Of a stretch of 64,000 nt of DNA, positions 27,296 to 36,306 are shown piece by piece. This DNA comes from OPU3-GD-OMZ sp964515235. GTDB taxonomy: Bacteria > Pseudomonadota > Gammaproteobacteria > Methylococcales > Methylomonadaceae. Where the stretch lies: NCBI GenBank assembly GCA_964515235.1, contig CAZEVO010000008.1:3347-67346 (forward strand), read 5' to 3'. The notes under the pieces were generated by a model, which worked only from the letters and a program-made list of their open reading frames with translations, did no database searches and had not been told where the DNA came from. The position numbers were made by a program, and so were the translations under genes. How positions within the stretch are numbered: position 1 is the first letter of the stretch; each line of letters starts with the position of its first letter.

Positions 27296-28177
27296 ATGAC
27301 CATCTTCAGTCAAAAAACTAACGAGTCAGCAGCCGATCGACTCCGTTGCCTTCTCAAGAAACCGGAATTACTGACAATACCCGGATGTCACGACGGCATT
27401 TCCGCAAAGCTTTGCGAGCAAGCGGGTTTTAGCAGTGCTTTTATGAGCGGATTTGCAGTATCTGCTAGCCGCCTAGGATTACCTGACGCTGGCCTGATCT
27501 CATATGGAGAAATGCTCAATCAAGGACAAAATATCTGTAACGCTGTTTCGATACCTATCTGGGGTGACGGCGATACCGGCTTTGGCAATGCCATTAATAT
27601 CAAACGAACCGTTCAAGGCTATGCTAAAGCGGGGTTTGCCTGCATCATGCTTGAGGACCAGGTCGCTCCCAAGCGCTGCGGCCATACCCAAGGGAAATCT
27701 GTAGTCAGCCGCGAAGAGGCAGCAATGCGAATTCAAGCCGCAGTCGATGCACGAAATGAAGGGGCAGACATCCTCATTATGGCAAGAACAGATGCCAGAG
27801 CAACTCATGGATTAAATGAAGCCATCGCACGGACACAGCTTTTCCATGAAATTGGTGCTGACATTAATTTTCTAGAAGCCCCTGAAAGCTTTCAGGAAAT
27901 GCAACAATATTGCCAATCCACTCCAGGCTATAAATTAGCCAATCTGATTGAACATGGCAAAACTCCACTCCTAAGCCACGACAAACTACACCAACTAGGC
28001 TATAAGATTGCCGTTTACCCACTTACTTTACTCAACAGTTCCATTCAATCCATGCAACACGCCTTAACCGCACTCAAGAATGGTCACCCACCCACCGGAC
28101 TCAACTTCAACGACCTGACAAAAACAGTCGGTTTTAACGATTATTATCAGGAAGAAAAGACCTATAAAACCGATTAA
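27296..28177 (+). CDS. Isocitrate lyase/PEP mutase superfamily enzyme
   Basis: A 293-residue TIM-barrel protein. It has the Mg-binding GDGDTGFGN (90-98), the LEDQVAPKRCGH loop with the catalytic Cys128 kept (126-130), and IMARTDARATHGLNEAIART. The cysteine points to a C-C bond lyase, such as 2-methylisocitrate lyase or oxaloacetate decarboxylase-like members, rather than a phosphonomutase. No prpC, prpD or phosphonate genes are nearby, so the substrate is unknown. The ribosome site is weak. It stands alone, divergent from ilvB and convergent with the DUF2797 gene. Confidence 0.8.
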   Translation: MTIFSQKTNESAADRLRCLLKKPELLTIPGCHDGISAKLCEQAGFSSAFMSGFAVSASRLGLPDAGLISYGEMLNQGQNICNAVSIPIWGDGDTGFGNAINIKRTVQGYAKAGFACIMLEDQVAPKRCGHTQGKSVVSREEAAMRIQAAVDARNEGADILIMARTDARATHGLNEAIARTQLFHEIGADINFLEAPESFQEMQQYCQSTPGYKLANLIEHGKTPLLSHDKLHQLGYKIAVYPLTLLNSSIQSMQHALTALKNGHPPTGLNFNDLTKTVGFNDYYQEEKTYKTD

Positions 28178-28181
28178 TTCA

Positions 28182-28997
28182 CTACATCTCCAAATTAACT
28201 TCATACCCTGAAAATTTGCGGATATTGATAACCCCTGTATCTAAAATCAAATATTGCCCCTTAATCCCTTGCAGCACACCAGAAACCTCCACTTGCTTGT
28301 CAAAATTAAATGACTTTACTTTTTCAGGATATACCGATACTGGAAAATGAATATCCACAACACTCCCAGCACCAAGGTATTCAATAGCATCTTGACTAAA
28401 GCCCTTCGCTACCCCATCCAATTCTTCCTGACATTCTGCAACGAGTCGATCACGAACAACGACCAAGTCTTCGTCACCTACCTGATTTTTCAACATCCGC
28501 TGCCAGTTTGTTTTGTCTTTAATACGCCTGGCCAAAACGACTTCAATAAGACCCGACAAATACCGTGATTTTACTTTAAAAACAGGTAACGCCTGAACGG
28601 CGCCCTGATCAATCCAACGAATAGGAATTTGTGAATTTCGCGTAATCCCTACTTTGACGCCAGATGTTTTTGCTAAATACACAAAATGGGGCTGCATACA
28701 AAATGCTTCTCCCCAATCAGGATCTCGACAAGTTCCTTGATCAAAATGACATTGCTCAGGCTTCATAATGCACATATCACACTGAGCTAACGAAATAAAA
28801 CAAGGATAACAATGCCCCTGGCTATAGCTTTTCTTAGTCTGCCGACCACAATGTACACAAAAAATATTACCGGTATGACGCATAACAATGGACCGCCCAA
28901 TCAAAGTATTTAAATGAACCCCTTCATCGCCCAACTGCAATTGATAATCAACAATGCTACCCAACTCAACAGTCATCTTTTTTAATTGTCCAAACAT
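28182..28997 (-). CDS. DUF2797 domain protein with cysteine-rich region
   Basis: This 271-residue protein matches the DUF2797 pattern. It has an N-terminal part, then a run of paired cysteines between about residues 46 and 95 (CVHC, CYPC, CDMC and more) likely to bind zinc. A central segment VYLAKTSGVKVGITRNSQIPIRWIDQGA follows, recalling the GIY-YIG nuclease fold. The C-terminal domain is predicted as beta-strand rich. No function is established that I know of. It ends five bases from the PEP mutase family gene on the other strand. Confidence 0.75.
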   Translation of the reverse strand: MFGQLKKMTVELGSIVDYQLQLGDEGVHLNTLIGRSIVMRHTGNIFCVHCGRQTKKSYSQGHCYPCFISLAQCDMCIMKPEQCHFDQGTCRDPDWGEAFCMQPHFVYLAKTSGVKVGITRNSQIPIRWIDQGAVQALPVFKVKSRYLSGLIEVVLARRIKDKTNWQRMLKNQVGDEDLVVVRDRLVAECQEELDGVAKGFSQDAIEYLGAGSVVDIHFPVSVYPEKVKSFNFDKQVEVSGVLQGIKGQYLILDTGVINIRKFSGYEVNLEM

Positions 28998-29132
28998 ATC
29001 GCCTCTTAATAACTCAAAATAAACTCCAGTTTAACACCGGATAAAGACTAACAATGCCAGTCAAAACAAGCTATCCTTTAACGCCTTACCAAACAGTGTT
29101 TTTTAAGTTTAATTAATAACTCAGGAATAAGC

Positions 29133-29699
29133 ATGCCCTTATACAATGTCTCACCCGGCAAGAACACACCCTATGACATCAATGTTATTATCGAAATCCC
29201 TGCTCAAGCAAACCCAGTTAAATACGAAGTCGACAAGGAATCTGCCGCTTTATTTGTCGATCGTTTCATGGGTACCGCAATGCAATATCCCAGCAACTAC
29301 GGCTATATTCCACAAACACTATCTAGCGATGGTGACCCGGTTGATGTTCTTGTGATCACCCCTGTACCCCTGTTACCGCGCTGCATTATTCGCTGCCGCC
29401 CCATCGGACTACTTGACATGACGGATGAAGCCGGCCCTGACCCAAAAATCCTCGCTGTACCCATCAAAAAACTAACTTCTTTTTATAACCATATCGACGA
29501 ACACCACGACTTTCCTGACGCTTCTTTATCCACCATTGCTCATTTTTTTGAACACTATAAAGACTTAGAAGATAACAAATGGGTAAAGGTCAAAGGCTGG
29601 CTAAACAAAGAGAGCGCCTATGATGAAATCACCAAATCAATTCAACGCTTTCAATTAAACCAAACCAGTCGCCGCGAACTAGACCGAAGATCCTTTTAA
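29133..29699 (+). CDS. ppa: Inorganic pyrophosphatase
   Basis: A 188-residue family I soluble pyrophosphatase. The motifs YGYIPQTL, DGDPVDVLV (catalytic Asp cluster, near 68-76), and the DEAGPDPKILAVP region with IDEHHD are clear, and CAGGA precedes the ATG. Coexistence with a PPi-dependent phosphofructokinase 6 kb away means the cell must balance PPi removal against PPi use. The DUF2064 gene follows four bases after the stop, so the two are probably co-transcribed. Confidence 0.96.
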   Translation: MPLYNVSPGKNTPYDINVIIEIPAQANPVKYEVDKESAALFVDRFMGTAMQYPSNYGYIPQTLSSDGDPVDVLVITPVPLLPRCIIRCRPIGLLDMTDEAGPDPKILAVPIKKLTSFYNHIDEHHDFPDASLSTIAHFFEHYKDLEDNKWVKVKGWLNKESAYDEITKSIQRFQLNQTSRRELDRRSF

Positions 29700-29703
29700 C
29701 CAG

Positions 29704-30345
29704 ATGCCCTATCTGTTTAATGAGGCTCGCATCCTTGTCTTCAGCAAAGCCCCTATTCCTGGGCAAGTAAAAACACGCCTATGCCCCCCGCTAACCCATC
29801 AGGATGCGGCTCAAATACATCAACAACTCACAACCAACACCTTAAAAATGGCCTGCGAAGAAACTATTTGCCCAATCCAACTGTGGTGCAGCCCATCGCC
29901 AACACACAAGTTCTTTACGCTGCTAAAAGAAAAATTTCCAATTACTTTAGAACAACAGGTGGGAAATAACTTAGGAGAAAAGATGCACCATGCCTTCTAC
30001 TCATCCCTTAAATCAGCGCAATTTGTCATTCTCATTGGCTCAGACTCACCTTCCCTTTCTCCTGCAACTCTGAAAAATGCAATCAAGGCACTCAAAAACA
30101 ATAACGATATTACACTTGCCCCTGCTATAGACGGAGGCTATGTTTTAATCGGACTGACCCGACCAGAACGGCGGTTATTCGAAAAAATCAACTGGGGAAA
30201 AGAAGACGTGCTAGAAACAACCTTACAACGCATTAAGACATTAAAACTGAACTACCACGAACTACCTCTGCAATGGGATGTCGATACCCCTGAAGATCTT
30301 AACCGCCTTCAAGACTTAAATCGCCCTTCCCCTGAAACTTATTAA
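29704..30345 (+). CDS. DUF2064 (TIGR04282-type) nucleotidyl/glycosyltransferase-like protein
   Basis: A 213-residue GT-A fold protein opening with ILVFSKAPIPGQVKTRLCPPLT, the hallmark of the DUF2064 group. It has a DSPSLSP segment and the typical APAIDGGYVLIGL and LQWDVDTPEDL blocks. Some members lie in arsenosugar clusters, but no partner of that pathway is here, so the substrate is unknown. The 3' end overlaps convergent panD by four bases. Confidence 0.85.
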   Translation: MPYLFNEARILVFSKAPIPGQVKTRLCPPLTHQDAAQIHQQLTTNTLKMACEETICPIQLWCSPSPTHKFFTLLKEKFPITLEQQVGNNLGEKMHHAFYSSLKSAQFVILIGSDSPSLSPATLKNAIKALKNNNDITLAPAIDGGYVLIGLTRPERRLFEKINWGKEDVLETTLQRIKTLKLNYHELPLQWDVDTPEDLNRLQDLNRPSPETY

Positions 30346-30722
30346 GCTGCTTGAACTGGAATAGCATGCCCACAACGAACCACTTCATTGTCAGCATTAA
30401 AATAAATTAGCTTAGGCTTAAACGATTCCAATTCTTGCGCATCAAGCACTGCATAAGCACAAATAATCACTAAATCACCCTTGCTCGCTAACCGTGCAGC
30501 AGCTCCGTTTACGGAAATAATACCAGAACCATCTTCGGCCCGAATGGCATAAGTCGTAAAACGCGCCCCATTATCAATGTTATAGATTTGAATCTGCTCA
30601 TACTCGCGAATTCCGGCCAATTCGAGAAATTTGCCATCTATAGCACAAGACCCCTCGTAATCAAGCTCAGAATGAGTAACACTCGCCCGATGTAATTTCG
30701 CTTTGAGCATAGTTGTTTGCAT
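30342..30722 (-). CDS. panD: Aspartate 1-decarboxylase PanD
   Basis: A pyruvoyl enzyme that makes beta-alanine for pantothenate. The start at 30722 gives 126 residues, the E. coli length, and aligns MQTTMLKAKLHR with its N-terminus; the frame is open 20 codons further upstream but without family support. Self-cleavage would occur between Gly24 and Ser25 in YEGSC. The downstream ISVNGAAARLASKGDLVII block is complete. It follows panB and panC on the same strand at 82 bases, so all three pantothenate genes are together. Confidence 0.95.
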   Translation of the reverse strand: MQTTMLKAKLHRASVTHSELDYEGSCAIDGKFLELAGIREYEQIQIYNIDNGARFTTYAIRAEDGSGIISVNGAAARLASKGDLVIICAYAVLDAQELESFKPKLIYFNADNEVVRCGHAIPVQAA

Positions 30723-30804
30723 AAGTAAGCTCTTAATATTTTTGGAACCCTGTATTATGCCTAAATTAAATAAGATAAACAACCAAAATACTTTCTACCC
30801 TCAC

Positions 30805-31662
30805 TCAGACTTCGCTGCGTGAAATCTGAATATTATCAATCAACCGCGTTTGACCTAGTATCACCGCTGCCAGAATCACCCAAGAGGCGTGATTAGAACG
30901 CGCTAAAACCAAATCATCAGCATTACAAATTGTAAAAAAATCAACCACAAAACCCGACGCCTCAAGCCTTTTGATCTGCTCTTTTTCTATAGCCCTCCAA
31001 TCCCGCCGTCCATTTTTTATTTGCTCCTTCGCTAAACCTAAAGATTGATACAACATCGGTGCCTGCTTACGTTCCACAGTATCCAGATAAGAATTCCTTG
31101 AACTCAAAGCTAACCCATCATTCTCCCGAACAGTTGAAAAACCCTGCACCTGTACCGGAAAATTCAACTCCGAAATCATTTTACGAATAATCAACAACTG
31201 CTGAAAATCTTTTTCTCCCAGAAACAACTGATCCGGTTGCACAACATTAAGCAACTTACAAACCACAGTCGCCACGCCCGAAAAGTGCCCGGGTCTAGAT
31301 TGACCACAATGACGATCCGAAAGACCATCAACGACCACCGAGGTACTCGCTCCATGCGCATAAAGATCCGTAGTCGCCGGGATAAAGAGTGCATTGACCC
31401 CAAAAGCCTCAAGTTTTTGCCTATCCTCATCCAATGTGCGTGGGTAAGCAGTAAAATCTTCACTAGGACCAAACTGCAAAGGATTGACAAAAACACTGAC
31501 AACAATGTTATCGGTTCTTTTTCGCCCCTGCTCAACTAAATGCAAATGTCCTGCATGCAGATTTCCCATGGTAGGCACAAAACCTACTGTTTCTCCTTTC
31601 GCGCGACATGTTGCGACCCACTGACGAATAGAACTAATATCTTTACAGATCTTAAGCATCAT
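30805..31662 (-). CDS. panC: Pantothenate synthetase PanC
   Basis: A 285-residue ATP-dependent ligase that joins pantoate and beta-alanine. The nucleotide motifs VPTMGNLHAGHLHLV (HIGH-type) and a KMS-like SSRNSYLD segment are present, as are VSVFVNPLQFGPSEDF and GEKDFQQLLIIRKM. The start overlaps the panB stop (TAATG), indicating coupled translation. Confidence 0.96.
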   Translation of the reverse strand: MMLKICKDISSIRQWVATCRAKGETVGFVPTMGNLHAGHLHLVEQGRKRTDNIVVSVFVNPLQFGPSEDFTAYPRTLDEDRQKLEAFGVNALFIPATTDLYAHGASTSVVVDGLSDRHCGQSRPGHFSGVATVVCKLLNVVQPDQLFLGEKDFQQLLIIRKMISELNFPVQVQGFSTVRENDGLALSSRNSYLDTVERKQAPMLYQSLGLAKEQIKNGRRDWRAIEKEQIKRLEASGFVVDFFTICNADDLVLARSNHASWVILAAVILGQTRLIDNIQISRSEV

Positions 31663-32477
31663 TAAAAGCTATGTTCAGCCAATGGAAATCCTTTCTCTTT
31701 AACCGCCTTAACAAAGGCTCCAACAGCTCCTTGAATCGTGCCTGACTCCGCTAAATAATTCTTTGAAAATCGCGGCCTCCTACCTATGCTGATATCTAAA
31801 ATATCATACAAAACAAGTATTTGGCCATCACAATGACGTCCCGCGCCAATCCCAATGACAGGAATACTCAGAACCTGACTAATACGCTCTGTCAACACGC
31901 TCGGAATACACTCCAAAACCAGTAGACTAATACCCGCACGCTCAAGCGCAATAGCATCCTCAATGATTTGATCTGCTGCTACAGTACTTTTCCCCTGAAC
32001 AAAATAACGCCCTAGTTGATTAATCGACTGCGGCAACAAGCCCAAGTGCCCACAAACAGGAATACCCTCTGCCACTAAAGCAGTGACAATTTCCGTCTTT
32101 GCTCCTTCCAACTTAACCATCTTGGCACCGCTCTCACGCACAAGCCTTGCAGAATTATGCAAAGCCATATCCACAGTTGCGCAACTCATAAACGGCAAAT
32201 CAGCAAGCACTAAGGCCCTCTTACTGGCCTTAACAACACACCGAGTATGATAAACCATGTCATCCATCGTCACTGCCAACGTATTGTTATGACCCTGAAC
32301 AACCATCCCTAAGGAATCACCAACTAAAATAACATCGACACCACCCTCATCAAGAAGCCGCCCAAAACTAGCATCATAGGCTGTCAAACATGCAATTTTC
32401 TCGCCTCGCAGCTTCATCTTATTCAAATCCAAAACGGACAATAGCCCTTCCTGAGCAATTACTGGATATAAGGTCAT
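31662..32477 (-). CDS. panB: 3-methyl-2-oxobutanoate hydroxymethyltransferase PanB
   Basis: A 271-residue enzyme that transfers a one-carbon unit from methylene-tetrahydrofolate to ketoisovalerate, the product of the ilv pathway encoded 5 kb away. It has the opening MKLRGEKIACLTAYDASFGRLLDEGGVDVILVGDS, metal-binding Asp residues there, and GIGAGRHCDGQILVLYD near 205-221. It follows folK at 14 bases in the classical pcnB-folK-panB-panC order. Confidence 0.96.
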   Translation of the reverse strand: MTLYPVIAQEGLLSVLDLNKMKLRGEKIACLTAYDASFGRLLDEGGVDVILVGDSLGMVVQGHNNTLAVTMDDMVYHTRCVVKASKRALVLADLPFMSCATVDMALHNSARLVRESGAKMVKLEGAKTEIVTALVAEGIPVCGHLGLLPQSINQLGRYFVQGKSTVAADQIIEDAIALERAGISLLVLECIPSVLTERISQVLSIPVIGIGAGRHCDGQILVLYDILDISIGRRPRFSKNYLAESGTIQGAVGAFVKAVKEKGFPLAEHSF

Positions 32478-32491
32478 AATGTTCTTTTACT

Positions 32492-32992
32492 TTAATTAAT
32501 CTTTATCAGCCCAGATAACGGACAATTCAAAACCAAGGAAGCTATGGAACCCAGCCCGGGTACCTGAATATCCTTATCAATCTCTGCTAAAGGATATAAA
32601 ACAAAGGCACGTTTAGCGATCCCAGGGTGAGGCACAACCAAATCAGGGTCTTGAATGCATTGCTCACCAAATAACAATAAATCAAGATCCAAGGTCCTCG
32701 CAACCCAACGCTTACCCGTTCTCACTCGCCCTTGATTATTTTCTATATCTTGTAGGGCACGCAATAAAGCCATCGCTGGTAATGGAGTAACCACTTTCAT
32801 GACCGCATTAATATAATCAGGTTGATCTTGTGGCCCCATAGGAGGACTACGGTAAAGCGAAGAAAAACCTAGCTCATCAACATGCTCAAGACCATTAATC
32901 GCACGACGCGCCAGATCAATCTGTAAGACAGGCTCAGCCAAGTTACTGCCTAATCCGACAAAAGCAACGACCCTTTCTTTGCAAGAAATCAT
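32492..32992 (-). CDS. folK: Hydroxymethyldihydropterin pyrophosphokinase FolK
   Basis: A 166-residue enzyme of folate synthesis. It begins with AFVGLGSNL, and the signature ARTLDLDLLLFGEQ carries the Mg-binding Asp residues (near 96-109). PHPGIAKRAFVLYPLAEID follows. Its ATG overlaps the pcnB stop by four bases (ATGA). Its product supports the folate used by the adjacent PanB. Confidence 0.95.
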   Translation of the reverse strand: MISCKERVVAFVGLGSNLAEPVLQIDLARRAINGLEHVDELGFSSLYRSPPMGPQDQPDYINAVMKVVTPLPAMALLRALQDIENNQGRVRTGKRWVARTLDLDLLLFGEQCIQDPDLVVPHPGIAKRAFVLYPLAEIDKDIQVPGLGSIASLVLNCPLSGLIKIN

Positions 32993-34326
32993 CCCGAAAT
33001 CACAGCACGCTTACTCCGTACTGCCGTCTTTTTTCGCCGCCTGACTCTTCTTTTTGCGCCCGGAATCGAACGCACCATGTCCTTCCTGCGCTCACTATCA
33101 GCCTCCTGAAAATCAGTCCACCATTCGGCTAACTGAGGATCTGCATTACCCGTCTGCGCTCTCAGTAACAAAAAATCATACGCAGCTCGAAAACGCGGAT
33201 GCGCCAATACACGAAAAGCACGTGCTCCTACCCGCTGTTCAAAACGCGGCTGCAAACCCCAAACTTCTCGCATAGATAAACCGACTCTTTTGGGAAATGC
33301 CGTAAATTTTACCTGCCGAGCAATCGCCTCATTACCAGCTTCTTGTAAAGCCAAAATCTCATTCATTCCTTTCTGTACTTTTATCGCAACCAGACCCTGT
33401 ACGGTATCCCACAAAAAAGCTGCCAATAAAAAGTAAGGCGTCACTGGCTTCCCAATCGCTATCCTAGAATCTGTATTTTCTAACGCTTTCATTAACAATG
33501 CACGAGGAAAGTCACCTTCAGCTTGTTGCAAACTAGTATCAGCATCAGGAAAAAGAACAGAAAATAACCGATAACGCTCTAACAACTCAAACACCGCAAC
33601 TGCAGAACCCGATAAAAAAAGCTTAAGAACCTCGTCATAAAGGCGCGCTGATGGAACATCTTCCAGCAAACCCGTCATTTCAACAATATTTTTCGCACTC
33701 TCAGAATCTAACTGAAAACCCAACTTGGCAGAAAACCTAACTGCCCGCAACATTCTTACAGGATCCTCACGATAACGAACCTGTGCATCACCAATTAACC
33801 GCAAAACTCCCTGTTGGTGGTCTTTAAAGCCATTAGTGTAATCAATGATTGAAAAATCACGAATATTATAATAAAGCGCATTAACGGTGAAATCGCGCCG
33901 CCAAACATCCTCTTCAATCGTGCCATATACATTGTCTCGTAACAACCGCCCATTCTCATGAATCCGGTCAACACCTCCATCACCACTGGAAGCACCTCTA
34001 AAGGTTGCCACCTCAATAATTTCACGGCCGAAATGAACATGCGCCAACCTAAATCGCCGCCCAATTAATCTACAATTACGAAAAATCGCCTTAATTTGTT
34101 CAGGGCTTGCATCTGTCACCACATCAAAATCTTTCGGCTCAAGCCCCAACAACAAATCCCTTACACACCCTCCGACCAAAAAAGATTGATAACCATTACT
34201 CTTCAGTCGATAGAGAACCTTAAGCGCATTATCACTGATTTGCGCCCGCGAAACCGTATGCTCTGATCGTGGGTAAACGACAAAATCTGATTCAACATCG
34301 GACTCAACATCTTGTTTCTTAGGCAA
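32989..34326 (-). CDS. pcnB: Poly(A) polymerase PcnB
   Basis: A 445-residue nucleotidyltransferase that adds 3' poly(A) tails to RNA for decay. The head domain carries GGCVRDLLLG and the catalytic pair in DFDVVTDASPEQIK (near 66-80), followed by RRDFTVNALYY and EDPVRMLRAVRF. The arginine/lysine-rich C-terminal tail (GAKRRVRRRKKTAVRSKR) is typical of PcnB rather than of CCA-adding enzymes. The frame starts with TTG and lacks a clear ribosome site, so the exact N-terminus is uncertain. Confidence 0.94.
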   Translation of the reverse strand: MPKKQDVESDVESDFVVYPRSEHTVSRAQISDNALKVLYRLKSNGYQSFLVGGCVRDLLLGLEPKDFDVVTDASPEQIKAIFRNCRLIGRRFRLAHVHFGREIIEVATFRGASSGDGGVDRIHENGRLLRDNVYGTIEEDVWRRDFTVNALYYNIRDFSIIDYTNGFKDHQQGVLRLIGDAQVRYREDPVRMLRAVRFSAKLGFQLDSESAKNIVEMTGLLEDVPSARLYDEVLKLFLSGSAVAVFELLERYRLFSVLFPDADTSLQQAEGDFPRALLMKALENTDSRIAIGKPVTPYFLLAAFLWDTVQGLVAIKVQKGMNEILALQEAGNEAIARQVKFTAFPKRVGLSMREVWGLQPRFEQRVGARAFRVLAHPRFRAAYDFLLLRAQTGNADPQLAEWWTDFQEADSERRKDMVRSIPGAKRRVRRRKKTAVRSKRAVISG

Positions 34327-34521
34327 AGAAACAAGTTTTTTTATAAAATCAAAAATCGCTCTTTTCCTGTAAAAAAAATAAATTCATGGCAACATTCTAA
34401 CAGTTAGATAAAATTTCGTACAAATAACACGAAATTAAAACCAAATACCTTGACCTTTTGTTCATTTTATTATTAGCTAATAAGCGGATATACATGACAT
34501 TTAACTGAGGGGACTTTAACC

Positions 34522-34764
34522 ATGGCCGAAAAAACTTTACCAGATCTTAAAAGCATCACTGCTCTTTTAGGTACCGCACAGGATATTTTAATTAACCGAG
34601 TACTCAAGCAAGTACTAGAAACTCCGTTAATTTCCAGCATCTTCGTCGTAGACTTTGCTATCTTAGTTTTCCTTCGCCCACCATTTTTATTTTCATTGGT
34701 TATGCTAGGTACCCTTGTAGGAATAGCCATGTTTTTTGGTCAAAAACTAGCCCTGTTTAAATAA
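34522..34764 (+). CDS. Small protein of unknown function with two membrane helices
   Basis: An 80-residue protein not matched to a family I know. The first 35 residues are polar and helix-prone (KSITALLGTAQDILINRVLKQVLETP). Two adjacent hydrophobic helices follow (about 38-53 and 55-73), and the end is short and basic. GAGGGGAC 8-15 bases upstream of the ATG is a strong ribosome site, supporting real translation. The RDD protein gene follows after 28 bases and may share the transcript. Confidence 0.7.
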   Translation: MAEKTLPDLKSITALLGTAQDILINRVLKQVLETPLISSIFVVDFAILVFLRPPFLFSLVMLGTLVGIAMFFGQKLALFK

Positions 34765-34792
34765 ATATTTAACGCAATATTCGTAGAAAAAA

Positions 34793-35227
34793 ATGACACC
34801 CCAGAAAATAGGAATAGCCAATCACCCCGGTTTTTGGCGACGTTTATTTGCAATCTTTTACGATACTTTCCTCCTCGCAGCCGTATTATTTTTGTCTACA
34901 GCAATTGCTTTACCCCTAAATGCTGGCGAAGCCTTTGCAGGTAGCCCCTTATATCTTGGGTATCTGATCAGCATCTGTTTTCTATTTTTTGGCTGGTTCT
35001 GGACGCATGGAGGACAAACACTGGGGCTACGAGCATGGAAAATCCAAATTTTGACGACAAATCAACAACCCCTAAGCTGGAAAAATGCCCTTTCTCGATT
35101 CATTTGGGCGACTCTCTCCTGGGGGTTATTCGGACTCGGCTTTATTTGGATTTTATTCGACAAGGAAAAACTGTCCCTACATGACCGATTTTCTGGAACA
35201 CAGGCATTTATCACCTCCGATGATTAA
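34793..35227 (+). CDS. RDD family membrane protein
   Basis: A 144-residue protein with the RDD pattern: GFWRRLFAIFYDTFLL (the Arg-Asp pair in helix one), a second hydrophobic helix, then TLGLRAWKIQILTTNQQPLSWKNALSRFIWA and a last helix ending near DKEKLSLHDRFSGT (second conserved Asp). Some members have been tied to ion or osmotic stress, but most have no known role. It converges on lptG with 11 bases between. Confidence 0.85.
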   Translation: MTPQKIGIANHPGFWRRLFAIFYDTFLLAAVLFLSTAIALPLNAGEAFAGSPLYLGYLISICFLFFGWFWTHGGQTLGLRAWKIQILTTNQQPLSWKNALSRFIWATLSWGLFGLGFIWILFDKEKLSLHDRFSGTQAFITSDD

Positions 35228-35238
35228 CTCGCATCATT

Positions 35239-36306
35239 TTATCGTAACGATGAAATAAATATACTCGCAATAGCCAAGATAGTTATGCTAGGTAGAACAC
35301 CCATCAATAACGGATCAAACCCATAAACCAATCCCATATAACCGATCACTTTATTGAAAAGATGAAAGCCAACACCAAGCACGGTACCCACTAAAATCCT
35401 CAAGCCAACACTAGTCACTCGATTTACCTTTACCACAAAAGGAACTGCAATCAAGATCATCACCATAATGACGACAGGGCTTGTCACTCGATTCCAAAAC
35501 GCCAACTCCAGCGCGTCTGTTTTTTGTTCATTTTTCTTCAAAAAACGTATGTAATGAAATAAATTGACCGATGAAAGCGTCTCTGGTTTAACCAAAACAA
35601 TATCTAAAAATCGTTTCGTAATTGAAAAAGGCCAGCGTTTTTCATCAATTTGACTCGAGAATGTCTTTTCAGGATGAACCTGAACTGCAGAAATTCCACG
35701 TGTCAGCCATTCATTCTCCTTAACAAAAGTTGCATCATGTATATATGAAAAAACTTTTAAATGACGCTGATCATCCAATTCATAGACCACTAAATCGCCT
35801 AAATGACCTTCCCCCTTAAACTGACGAACATTAATGTAGTTTTTCCCATCGCGCAGCCAAAACCCATTTTCGCTTTTTGTCATAAGTGCTTTATTTTGAG
35901 CTTCTGCCCGCATTGTTTTTGCTAAAACTGAAGCCTCCGGAACAACAAACTCACTGACAATACTTGAAACCAAAACAACGACTAACCCAGCACACATCAC
36001 AGCCTTAATAATGCCCAATAATGATAATGATGCCGAACGCATTGCGACCAGCTCATGATTATTAGCCATCGAACCCAATGCAACCAAACTTGCCAGCAAT
36101 GCAGCTGATGGTGTTAATGCATAGAAAGCAGCAGGGGTTGTTAATGCTAAATAATAAACAATCTCTCCAAGACCATACTCTCCTCTTCCAATATCCCCCA
36201 TTTCATCGGCAAAGGTAAATAAATTATAAAAAGTGAGTAAAATTAAAATAGCAATCAAATAAGCCTTTAAGACTTCTAAAGCAATATAACGTGTCAATAC
36301 ATTCAT
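35239..36306 (-). CDS. lptG: LPS export permease LptG
   Basis: A 355-residue inner-membrane subunit of the LptB2FG transporter that extracts lipopolysaccharide. It has three N-terminal and three C-terminal membrane helices flanking a periplasmic beta-jellyroll (about 130-255). The N-terminal LTRYIALEVLKAYLIA and the FHLFNKVIGYMGLVYG segment near the end fit LptG. It overlaps lptF by four bases (ATGA). Confidence 0.94.
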   Translation of the reverse strand: MNVLTRYIALEVLKAYLIAILILLTFYNLFTFADEMGDIGRGEYGLGEIVYYLALTTPAAFYALTPSAALLASLVALGSMANNHELVAMRSASLSLLGIIKAVMCAGLVVVLVSSIVSEFVVPEASVLAKTMRAEAQNKALMTKSENGFWLRDGKNYINVRQFKGEGHLGDLVVYELDDQRHLKVFSYIHDATFVKENEWLTRGISAVQVHPEKTFSSQIDEKRWPFSITKRFLDIVLVKPETLSSVNLFHYIRFLKKNEQKTDALELAFWNRVTSPVVIMVMILIAVPFVVKVNRVTSVGLRILVGTVLGVGFHLFNKVIGYMGLVYGFDPLLMGVLPSITILAIASIFISSLR

